DNA of 64,000 nt from Escallonia rubra. Its lineage: Eukaryota; Streptophyta; Magnoliopsida; Escalloniales; Escalloniaceae. Positions 45,301 through 54,859 of the stretch are shown here, piece after piece; within the stretch, counting starts at the first letter, position 1, and each line of letters begins with the position of its first letter. A program made the position numbers and the translations under genes. The notes below the pieces were generated by a model. It was given only the letters and a program-made list of their open reading frames with translations, was not told the DNA's origin and ran no database searches. Location: positions 62,001 to 126,000 of the forward strand of contig JAVXUO010002056.1 of NCBI GenBank assembly GCA_033065855.1. Direction: 5' to 3'.

Positions 45301-46815
45301 CTTTCAACCCTATGCACCTTATGAGCTGCATGAGTCCCAAGCAAGCCCTTTTTTCTAGTAGTTAAGATTATTTTACTTCCCGGATAAAACACTTGCGTTC
45401 CAAATAGTGTGTCGAATTGGTCAAGCTTATCAACATCATCCAGAACAACAAGGACTCTCTTAGAACATATAGCCTGATTAATTTTGATTGAACCTTCATG
45501 AACATTGTATAGCCTTCCCTTTTCCCCCTTCAGAATATCTGAAAGAACTTGATTTTGTAGTTGAAGTATGCTGTTAAATTGTTCTGAGTGTTGTTTAACA
45601 TTTGCAACAAAGCTGCTACTGTCAAATCTATGAAAGTTTGAGTTATAAGCAATTTTGGCAATGGTGGTTTTTCCAATTCCACCCATTCCGTAAATAACAA
45701 GAATGTTAGCATCAACAGACCCATCCTGCAACCAAAGATTAATGTTTCTGACTCGAGAATTGATTCCAACTTGATAGGGGGTAACACTCTAGACTCTGTG
45801 GTTTAGCTTCTGTTTGGTAACACTAACAATTTTTTGAATAAACCTCGACTCGTGCCTGAAAAGAGAACAGAGCACAAGTGAATGTACTTATTGCAAAATC
45901 AGAATCAGTTTGCTGCAGATTTTTATTTAGTTTATCCAATCACCACATCTTTTTCAATAACGCAACTATGGTATCATAGCCAGTCACTTAACTTCATAAG
46001 CTTGCTAAAATACTAGCTGCAGTTAACACTTAATGGCTAAAATATGTATAACAATAACATTGGTTCATGAAATTTGGACCCTCTTCATTCAAGGGGTAAA
46101 TAGAGGATCCTTTGTTTCCAGTTGAGACAATGCAAGCATTCATTAGACCGAGGTGGTAGATCCTACAATGTCACGTGTTGGTGTCTAATATGTCCTGCAA
46201 TGCTACCGTTAATGGAAGACCACAAATATTCTCAAAAAGAAAACTAATAAAGGACTTCAAAGGAACTTGCTTACCCGTCAGCTTCATTTCGCAACTCCAT
46301 CCCTGCCAAATCTACAGCCCGTCTAGGTGCTGCCCTCCACCCTTGTACCTTTTTCATCAATTCCTTTCCAGTTTCTGTATCACTTCAGCGTTTATCAATT
46401 GTTCTTCATAACTAGTAAACGCGTCTGCAAAACTACCTCTTTGATTTCTCACTTCAGATGGTTCGACGTCGTAGAAGACAGGAAACACTGTATGCCGAGA
46501 GGTATCTTTGCAGTCAAGAATCATCGCAAGCTCGTCAAGGCACCATTTTGAAGACGCGTAGTCCTTTGAGAAGACTATTATGGCAATCTGTGACCCTTTG
46601 ATTGCTTTATCCAGTTCGCATTTCAGATTTCATCCTCTCTCTATCTCGTCGTTGTCTCTGAATACAGATAGTCCTGCTTGTACCAAAGCTGTGTAGAGAT
46701 GATCTTTGAATGTCTTACGAGTGTCCTCGCCTCTGAAACTCAAGAACACATGGTAGTAACTAAATGGCGGAGGAGAGGTGGAACATGAGGCTTCGTGGGC
46801 TCTAATGATAACCAT
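42378..46815 (-). pseudogene. TNL-C: TIR-NBS-LRR gene, heavily disrupted
   Basis: Same five-exon plan: 1 46815-46275, 2 45855-44757, 3 44648-44260, 4 44134-43231, 5 42980-42378. TIR (YHVFLSFRGEDTRKTFKDHL, SSKWCLDELAMILDC), NB-ARC (GMGGIGKTT, RVLVVLDDVD, EGLPQALQILSSS, LFLHIACFFVGEEKD, MMHQLIQEMG), LRRs and C-JID (FVPSRKVMPGWFSEK, FGNRLEGGD, VKECGFNFVF) are all recognisable. Lesions: TGA 46632-46630 in TIR; a 1-bp loss near 46387 late in TIR; TAG 45791-45789 at the start of NB-ARC; TGA 44546-44544 and a 1-bp loss near 44433 in exon 3; an 8-bp deletion near 43828 in exon 4. The exon lengths (541, 1099, 389, 904) show exactly these losses. Exon 5 is open. Confidence 0.87.
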
Positions 46816-47629
46816 TCAAGGCAACGATTGAGGACTCAAAGGCGATAATAAATAGCTGTCCTAACCTTAACACTTCTAGATGAAATTAAACCTGGGCTCC
46901 TCCAAGAATTGAGAGGGAGAGAGAGGTGTTAAGTTCAGATCTCGCCTGTTGATGGTGTGTAGCCAACCTCTTAACGCAGGTAGAAACCTATGGACATCTG
47001 AGTAAAGAATACCCGAGTGAACTTGTTTTTTCCTGTACAAAAACTTGTATCTCCATGTGCTACCCCTGCTTCTAATACAAGTCCACATGCTACCCTGCTT
47101 CCAATGCAATTCAAGTCCCTCTTTTCTACATGTGCAGACAAAAAAGGTAAACAAAAATAGTGAATCGTTTTCTTCATGTGCAGACAAGCTTAAAATACTA
47201 TCAACGTATAATTCGAATGGAATACAGAGCAACAGAGTGCATTGCTGCCAGTCTTTCTGTCTGATGACATATTACAACTACGGGTTTAGGAAATATTAAG
47301 TAGCCGACTACAGGTTTAGGAAAATCTACCCCCAACCGGCAATGTTGAGCATAAAAGAGCTTGGTTATTGAGAATGTCAGGAACCGCCTCGACGGATGGA
47401 AGGCCAAACTCCTCTCCCTTGCGGGTAGAAGCACCTCATCTTGTCGATGACTTTCTCTATTTTTTGTTATTGCATGTAGACTGTGGCCTAGTGGTTGGGT
47501 CAAGCTGTCATGATTCTAGTTCAAATTTACTGAAAAATGACATTAAACTTTTCACTTTGACTTTAAAGAATACACGTAACCGTTGATTGGTTGGGATAAT
47601 TCTTACAATTACATTTACGACTTGTTCAA
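46816..47629. other. TNL-C 5' flank
   Basis: Block-wise similar to the flanks upstream of TNL-A and TNL-D; includes GGAACCGCCTCGACGGATGG and the GCATGTAGACTGTGGCC word. Presumed former promoter side. No gene. Confidence 0.5.
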
Positions 47630-47791
47630 TTCGAGAAGCTTGCGCAGGAGCTGGCGCGGTAGCATAACAAGAAGCCGACGATCACATCGCACGAGATACA
47701 GACGGCGGTGAGGCTGGTGTTGCCTGGGAAACTGGCAAAGCACGCGGTGTCGAATGGGACTAAGGCGGTCATGAAGTTTACAAGCTCTTGA
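47630..47791 (+). pseudogene. Histone H2B 3' fragment, copy 2
   Basis: Plus strand encodes [10 protein letters not shown], a stop, then [40 protein letters not shown] and SS before TGA. Compared with canonical plant H2B it lacks about three residues between LAQE and LAR, an in-frame deletion shared with copy 3, and has an extra TAG codon. Best preserved of the three fragments; it starts abruptly at FEKL. Diverges from TNL-C at 0.8 kb. Confidence 0.9.
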
Positions 47792-48101
47792 TTGGTTGGG
47801 ATATAAGGGAATTTGGCGTGTTTGATTTTTTGTGTAGATAAATAACTGGGGCTTAAAGACTGATTGATAGAAAGTCATGTTGATTTGAAGGATTGTTACA
47901 TCCAAGAATCGCATTACACATAATGGATGGACGGGTTCTAGAAAGTATTTTCTGTGGATGTAAATCTCATGCTGAACGTGATCAGATTGGTTGAATCTAC
48001 TTGGACTCAAGACTTGCATTTGATTGTTCAAAAGCTTGTTATAAATCAACTTGTAAGTTGACTAAACATAATAATACTTTAGAAAGTTTCACATTAGAAA
48101 G
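47792..48101. repeat. Duplicated spacer left of insertion B
   Basis: Matches 14143-14400 and 20371-20545 / 21061-21145. Interrupted after ATTAGAAAG by the solo-LTR-like insertion and resumes at 50402. Confidence 0.7.
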
Positions 48102-50401
48102 TGATGCCAAGGAAAGTGGGTTCGTACCTACGTGGAGGTGCCACAAAGGCTGCAGTCCGAGTCAGCTTCCAAGTATGCAAAGTGAGAGACAGTGAGGGCG
48201 GAGTAAGGGCAGAGAGCAAGGCTTCCCAGACAGGCCGTGAGGAGTGGCAGTGCTGCGGAGACAAAGCTGAGAGGAACAGGGCCGGTAGTCGACAGTCCAA
48301 GTCAAGGTCCGAGTCGGGGTCCAATGCTACGGTCCAAAGTTATGTCCAAGTTGTGTTTCTCTCACTAGAATCCAAGAGCTCCAAAATTCTAGAGTGAGAA
48401 AGTGATTTTTGTAAGAATGAGCCAAAAGTCCCCTTTTTTTAGTCATAAAGTCCACTATTTATAGGAAACAGTGTGCATGTGTCATCAAGTGCCACATGTC
48501 GTCCCCTGGAAGTGACACGTCACCAGGGGGTCCCAAAATACCGGTTCTCCGTTGGACTGCCGGTCCCCAAATTCACACTGCCTCACCCCACACAGCGTCG
48601 CTCTACCTATCTGAGAAGACTGAAGACACCGTGACAGCATGATCAGAGTAAGCCTGTTGCCCCAGCCATCGGTCCAAGTCCTTACTGAATCCCACAAGTG
48701 CATCAAGAGACGCGTAGAGAACCTGAAAGGCGGACTAGGCGCGATGCCCTCCAAAGACATGTTCCTGTCCCGGAGTGACCCGGGGGTCATCGTCCTGGGG
48801 GCACCGACAATCACCGGTAACGTGAGTGCACATGGTCGCAACTCAGTGCCTAGCGTCATACAAGTCACCCCAGGCGGCGATAACTTTGTGGTAACGAGCC
48901 TATCCCGCTGCGAAGGGTCCTCGTGCCGGAACACTACGAGCAGAGCTCTTCGGAATGCTGCACACTTCGGAGAGTGGGTCGAAGCATGTTCCATGTCCAT
49001 GGCGGGGGCACATGGTGTGGTGAATGAGTGTGGTGCCTGGAGGCATGTAACACGATTGTGGCGCATGGGTGTGATGCCAACGACATGAGACATTGATTGT
49101 GGCGCATGGGCATGATGCCAACAACATGAGACATGATTGTGGTGCGTGGGAGCGTTGCCTACAGGACGAGACATGATTGTGGTGCATGGGCGCGGTGCCC
49201 ACAACACGAGACATGATTGTGGCGCATGGGCGCGATGCCAACGGCATGAGACCTTGATTATGGCGCATGGGCATGGTGCCTACAACACGAGACATGATTG
49301 TGGAGCATGGGCGCGATGCCAACGGCATGAGACATTGATTGGTGCCTTGGTGCCCGGGGGCACCTGTCATGGAAGTGACGCATGGGCGAGGCGACGACCG
49401 TCGCGAGATAATACCTGATGCCCGGGGGCACATATGATGGAAGTGGCGCACGGGCGCGGAATTGGCGCACGGGCACGCGTCGGGTGTCCCGGAAATGGGA
49501 CGTGAGCCAAGTGTGCATGTTATACCAAAATAATAAGTGTGATGTTTAGTATTGACAAAGTTGGGAGTGATGATACGCGGTCGTCGGTGACAGTTCATTC
49601 GGCGGTAGTGCACGACTTTGAGCAACCGACATCGCGGGAGCGGTGCCCGGTCGCGGGTGACGGACGACGGATGTCGCGAGGTTGATGTACGAACGCCCGT
49701 AAACATCACGGAGGTGCAAAGACTCGAGAAAACAAGTGCGTGCAAGAGGTGAGGCCAAAGGCCAAAAATTGGGGGAAGGCCAAGGCCACCACCCCTAGGG
49801 AGGCCGAGGCAGACCCTAGGGGGTGGCCAAGGCCAATGGCCAATTCCCATGGAGGGAGGCCAAGGCTACTCCCCTTTTCGGTGAACTTTGGGCACACCGA
49901 CGGTAGGTGTTTTGATGAGCAATGACGAATCCGGAAGTTGCGTTATGACGAGCGTGTTGCCATGAGTCGTACCCATGTGACGAACAAGGTACCAAGTGAA
50001 CAAAGCGCGAAAAGGACTTTACGCGAAAAGTGAACAACCGGGGGGAGGGGGGGAGGCCAAGGCCAACCCCATGGCCTTGGGGGAGGCCGAGGCCGACCCC
50101 ATGGGGTCGGCCAAGGCCTTTGCCCCTTGACCCCGTTGCTCCGGTTGCGCCGTCGATTGATGTTTTTTATGAAAAGGTGTTCGGGTGGTTGCGGAGTGAC
50201 GATCGTGCTACCATGAGTCACATTAACGTGAATAATTGACGCCTAAGTCGCGCATGAAGCGAAAAAAATGTACGTGACTTGGGCTCGAGCACTTTGACCG
50301 GTTCGATGCGTTGAAAAATTGACCGTTGAATCTGTCGACTTGTTTGCGTGAAGCGGGACCCCCAGTGGGCCCTTGGGTCCGACCAGGATAGGTTGGGAAC
50401 A
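48102..50401 (-). mobile_element. Solo-LTR-like insertion, copy B (2.3 kb)
   Basis: Ends TGATGCCAAGG and GGTTGGGAACA on the plus strand match copy A; flanked by GAAAG at 48097-48101 and 50402-50406, a perfect 5-bp target-site duplication. The uninterrupted paralogous spacer at about 21135-21150 gives an independent empty site. Minus strand has a good TATA box (CCTATAAATAG at about 48455-48468) roughly 360 bases from the right-hand (minus 3') end, consistent with a very long U3 and a short R-U5. No gag/pol frame; GC-rich with internal tandem repeats. Open frames here are composition artefacts. Confidence 0.85.
49045..49350. repeat. Minisatellite in insertion B, unit about 43 bp
   Basis: About seven units containing GACATGATTGTGGYGCATGG and a GCCAACGGCATGA-like second half. 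Differs in unit and position from the arrays of copy A although the ends of the two insertions agree. Confidence 0.85.
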
Positions 50402-50447
50402 GAAAGTTTGTTACTTCTTGAGCCTGATTAGATGAGTAGAAATTATG
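50402..50447. repeat. Spacer resumed after insertion B
   Basis: GAAAGTTTGTTACTTCTTGA continues the block of 21137-21175 before the next transposon. Confidence 0.6.
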
Positions 50448-50455
50448 GTTGAGAT

Positions 50456-51597
50456 TAGATGTGTAACTTGGGCTAAGCAATTCGTGTCAACCCGTAAAAA
50501 TATGGTCGTTGGCCTAGTTTTATTGTAACTGTGGTGGACATGGACACAAAATTGACACAGTAAAAAAATATGGACTGAACATGGGTAAATGTTTTTCAAA
50601 ACTCATCCAGGCCGTAGGAGACTCAGCCCGTCGAAGTTTTATATAATATACTCTCTACGTCCCTTAAAGAGTGATCTATTTCATTTTGCACGTATATTAA
50701 GGATTTATATTATATATTGTGTGTTTTTCTCATTTTACCCTTTAGAGAGAGGGGGGAAGAGAGTGGGCCATGATAGAGAAAATTGGTTGATAGAGTGTTA
50801 AATGTGGAGAGAGAAATAGAATAAAAAAGTGTAAAGTGGTGGGTCATGAGAGAAAAAATGAGTTGGTAGAGAATTAAATGTGGTGAGAGAAATATAATAA
50901 AAAAAATTATAAAAGGGGTAAATATGTAAAAATACTTACAGAATCTTTCTTAATTTGGAAGCGTTCACTTTTTGTAGGACGGCTCAAAAAGAAAATATGA
51001 TCAGTTTTTTAGGGACGAAGGAGGGTGTATGAATTACATATATAAATTTTACATTTTTTTTTCGTCTTCAAAATTCTCTCACCATACACATTTCGAGATC
51101 TTTAAAGACTTCTATTTTTCTCCCTTGTTTCTTATTAAAAGATTAGACTTCGTAAGATTGTTTGGAAACCCTTGTTTTTTTATTTTTATTATTTTTATTT
51201 TTAATTTGTCCAGAAACTTGTTTTCATGCTTATAACTAAATCTATTTTGAGACTTCACTATACTCTTCATTATTATTTGACTAATTAGTAAAATTTGATG
51301 GTACATGTTATGCTTAAAAACTAAATGAACAAATAGTCATGATTGATTAGTAGACTTGGATGATAATTGATGTGTGTTAAAGTTAAGTAAAAAAAAATTA
51401 ATACTAAACCATGGACAACCCGTGAACAGTCCATGTTCAGTCCGTGCCCACCAAAACTTTCATGGGCGGGGCATGGACAGTTAGTTTTTGGCCGGTAAAT
51501 AGGTTAGGCTGGATTGGGCATGGGCACCAGTGTTTGAGCGTGGGCTAGGCATGGTCTGACCCTTGGGCCCGTCCAGCCCGCCCAAGTTGCAGCCCTA
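50456..51597. mobile_element. hAT-like nonautonomous element with a nested MITE
   Basis: Right end, reverse complement: TAGGGCTGCAACTTGGGC; left end: TAGATGTGTAACTTGGGC, an imperfect inverted repeat. Flanks GTTGAGAT (50448-50455) and GTTGAGTT (51598-51605) form an 8-bp duplication with one mismatch. Near the right end it is rich in GGGC/GCCC words (CATGGGCGGGGCATGG). Noncoding. Confidence 0.65.
50651..51027. mobile_element. Stowaway-like MITE
   Basis: Left end CTCTCTACGTCCCTTAAA and right end (reverse complement) CACCCTCCTTCGTCCCTAAA are variants of the CTCCCTCCGTCCC terminus of Tc1/mariner Stowaway elements, flanked by TA on both sides. AT-rich interior with no coding region. Confidence 0.75.
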
Positions 51598-52030
51598 GTT
51601 GAGTTCGTCCAAAGATTGTTGAGAGATAAACGAGTCAAATTTATTATGTAAGATAAACCAAGTTTAAACAATGACAAACAATTTTACAAGTTCAAGGGGT
51701 TCAACTGACGAGAACTTTGTAAGGTGAGCGAGCTCTAACGTTTTTCTGCCTAAATAGCAAGGGGCTATTCTCTTACATAGAGCATGTTTGTGATTAATTT
51801 TAAAATGGTTATATGGTCTTGGAAATCAACATACGACCAATAAAAGTTAGGCCTAAAAACTGAGACCCAAAATCATTGAAATCTTTATGCAGCAAACAAT
51901 CACGGAAGTGACAACACCAAAACTAGCTACTTCAAGGCAATCTAAGCCAAAAGGTCGTAAGCAAGAAATGTTCACAGATCAGGTCTCTGATGCTTAACGA
52001 AGGAAGGTGTTAAAAAAAATCCTTATCTTA
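51598..52030. repeat. Segmental-duplication spacer block, copy 3
   Basis: Same order and orientation as 21175-22070 with internal deletions: AAACGAGTCAAATTTATTAT, CAATTTTACAAGTTCAA, AGGCAATCTAAGCC, GCTTAACGAAGGAAGG. Confidence 0.7.
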
Positions 52031-52534
52031 CAGTAGAGGAGAAATTGAAAACCATAGACGTATTGAATAAGCTGATATCGAAATTGAAAACCAACATGGC
52101 TTGGAAGATAGAATGCTACGGCAGATAGTAGAGGAGAAAGTAATTATGAAAATGGAGAAGATCACTCGTGGGGAGCAAGCACTCCGTATGCCACTAATTG
52201 GTCCAGAACATAATTCTTCGAGGTCCCAGATTATTTCTCCAACTATAGATGTCTTACGATTAAACAAACCAAAAAGATCAACGAAGCTATTGTACATAAA
52301 GTGGACATTTAGTTCATTAGACCAAGAGTTCAAGGCAGTCTACTTCTCATGTATCTCAATTTAGTAGGTGGCCCTGTTCTATTTTCAATTTGTTATTCTG
52401 CAATCTTTGTTAGTTACATGACAAGTTCATTGCTATCATACTCTTTTTAACAAGAAAACATCATGAGAATACGGAAGAAAAACATCTTTATTTTCATCTT
52501 TATTTTTTGCGTTAAAGGTCAAAATGTATTACCA
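52031..52534. other. Intergenic; short frame of unknown meaning
   Basis: A plus-strand frame at 52101-52364 is charged and lysine/glutamate-rich at its start, but I recognise no family and upstream sequence in the same frame has stops. Confidence 0.3.
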
Positions 52535-53156
52535 CGGGGTGAGCATCAAACCGATCCGAACCGCTCAAACCGATCAAACCGAACCAATCCAATCCGAACC
52601 GTCCAAAGATCTTAACGGTTTGGTTTCACATTTTCCAAACCGACCTTGGTTCGGTTTGGTTCACGATTCACATCTTTGAAACCGATTTCAAACCGAACCG
52701 AACCGACCTATGATATGTTAATGTATTTTTAGTAACATTCTATTGATAATTACACATATAAGGTACTAAGCAACTCCAAAATAAACAAATCTTGAAAGTT
52801 AAAAGAAATAAAAATATTAACAACACTTAGAACACAAAATATTTGTGACCAATATCTAGTTTATACTTACTCATTCTTTCTCATTCATCAACGAGAACTT
52901 ATATATCGAATGAAATAAGATTATATGCAATTTAGAAAAAATATAACTTCAATTAGTAGTGTGCAAAGTAACGACCACTTTAAGTGGGCAAACCGATCCA
53001 AACCGACTAAACCGAACCGTTTAAACGGACTAAATCGAACCGTCCAAACCGATGGTGTTTGGTTCGGTTCGGTTCAAAAAATTTCAAACCGAGGGGTAAC
53101 GGTTCGGTTTACGGTTTGACCCCCAAACCGAACCAAACCGAACCGTGCTCACCCTA
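52535..53156. mobile_element. hAT-like nonautonomous element, copy 2
   Basis: Ends CGGGGTGAGCATCAAACC and (reverse complement of the right end) TAGGGTGAGCACGGTTCGG resemble copy 1 at 41073-41951. Flanks TATTACCA and ATTTACCA share TTACCA, a decayed 8-bp duplication. Again AACCG-rich ends around an AT-rich core. Confidence 0.7.
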
Positions 53157-53269
53157 ATTTACCAGAACGTAAAGTCCTTACAATCTTAATAGCTAAGACA
53201 GCATACAATGCTTACACTCTAAAACAGCAGCAGTGCTAGTCTAAGTATTCAAACATTCAAGTACAGAAT

Positions 53270-54170
53270 TAATTAAGCAGAATTCGTGCATGAATTCCCC
53301 AAGTAGTACAAAGGTTTCTGTTGAAACAATGGCCAGGAACTTTCTTCCAACTTCTCCCACAGCAGTGACACCACTGCACCAATTGTTTGATCACCATAAA
53401 CAACGCCTCGATAGGTCTTTCTTGCTGCTCAAAAATCCGAGTAATCCTATCAAACCAGAGCATATAAACAGTAACAGCAACCCCTAGCTTTCTAATTTTT
53501 GCTTGGAAACTTTTACCTCTGAAATTCTTAGAAGCAAAGCTCAAGAACTGTTTCCAAGAAGTCCAAAATGAAAAGGCATCTGCATCTTCTCAATCACCAG
53601 CTTCTATAATGCACTTGTATAAGGACAACCCCAAAATAGATGATTCTCATCTTCCACATGGCTACTGCATAGGATGCAAATGTCATCGGTAACATGGTAC
53701 CATTTCTTAAGTTTCTCTTCAGTACTTAGCCCCCACTTTACATAGCATCCAGAGGACCACTGCACATTTGGGTATATTATTTCCAGTGAACTATACCAAA
53801 TTCCACCAGGTCACAAGACCCTTTTTGGTTCTCAAAGATTGCCAAGTTGAATTTACTGAAAACTTTGCATTCTTATTTAAAATCCAGATCCTCCCTATCA
53901 CCCTGAGGTTGTTGGAGAGTAGTGATGTATGCCTGCCACATTCCAAGGGCAAGGGATCGAGCTTGAGGTAACACCCATTGATTTGCTTCAATAATAGTAC
54001 TTACCTTGCAATCACCACCCAGGCCAGAATCATAGATGATGCGATTGCCATACTTTGCAATAAGACTCCCCCGGGGCATCCAGTTGTCAAACCATAGCCA
54101 AGTCTGTTTGCCATTACCAATGGAATGCCACACCTGCTGCAGCACTCTGCCTGAGTTTCACAATTTTACA
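53270..54170 (-). mobile_element. LINE ORF2 3' fragment
   Basis: Minus strand: WHSIGNGKQTWLWFDNWMPR and GSLIAKYGNRIIYDS, then SSGCYVKWGLSTEEKLKKWY with a zinc-binding ICILCSSHVEDENHLFWGC part, then NFRGKSFQAKIRKLGVAVTV. This is the same C-terminal region as the LINE at 14413-15587 and clearly the same family. Frame broken by several stops and shifts. No poly(A) tract or target-site duplication noticed, so it is an older or trimmed copy. Confidence 0.8.
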
Positions 54171-54239
54171 CCTCGTCCACAAGATCGAGTCATCTGTTAG
54201 CTTTAGCCTTTACTACACGTTATACTTGACAACCAACAA

Positions 54240-54545
54240 TCAACTCTTGGGTGGGGTTACACATGCTTCAGATTAGATCCTCGAATGATGTTCTTTTGCT
54301 TCAGATATTGGATTCAGTTGCTGTTCTCCGTACTTCTGTGAGACCTCTAGTTTATCTTCATGTTCGTAGCTACGACTTTGGTGCTTTTAATCTTTTAAAA
54401 TCCAAAATTGATACCTTGAATGCCCTTTCCAATTTTAAAGTGTTTTCCCTGTTATATCTGCCAGGTTCTAGGTGAGAGGTTTCCTTGAGTTGGCACATAA
54501 GTCTTATTTAGCACTCGGGATAGTCTCGTGTTTGCCAAATACAGT
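54240..54545 (+). pseudogene. Fragment of an unidentified coding-like sequence, copy 2
   Basis: Plus strand is open for about 74 codons (QILDSVAVLRTSVRPLVYLH, SYDFGAFNLLKSKIDTLNAL, FSLLYLPGSR). I do not recognise the family. The last part recurs inverted at 22175-22365 with amino-acid-conserving changes (YDFGA, KIDTLNA), which hints at a real gene source. Stop directly after LPGSR; noncoding sequence after it is still shared by the two copies. Confidence 0.5.
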
Positions 54546-54859
54546 ATTTTAAAGGATAGCATAAGAATGTAATTTTAGTTCAAATTGTGAGCTGCAACTT
54601 TATTCAAGTGGGCAACAGCAGATCTGAAGAAGCACAAATGTTAAGATGGTAGGATGGCTAGCTTATTGACGCAACAATATTCCAAATACATCTCTCCTGA
54701 AGCTAATGTTAAGATCCACACCGACTTGCACACTACAAATTCTTATTCAGGGAGGATGAGACCTTTAATTTGGTTTCACAACAAAATTAAAAAATCAGGA
54801 ACGTTGTAGAAATAATTGTGGAATATAATAGCGAAAACTGGAGATGTTTCTTACTTACG

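Noticed and set aside
44544..45731. A 395-codon frame in TNL-C joining NB-ARC to the linker without splicing
   Set aside because: It reads through intron 2, whose borders (GT 44756, AG 44649) are conserved; the openness of the intron is chance.
49045..49350. Regularly spaced repeats resembling a CRISPR array
   Set aside because: Units are contiguous without unique spacers and lie in a plant LTR-like insertion.
48900..49850. Minus-strand frame of about 316 codons in insertion B
   Set aside because: Encodes a tandem HNHVSCRW-like repeat produced by the 43-bp array; no family resemblance, no start context.
52101..52364. Charged plus-strand frame of 87 codons
   Set aside because: No recognisable domain and no support from duplication; kept only as unknown intergenic content.
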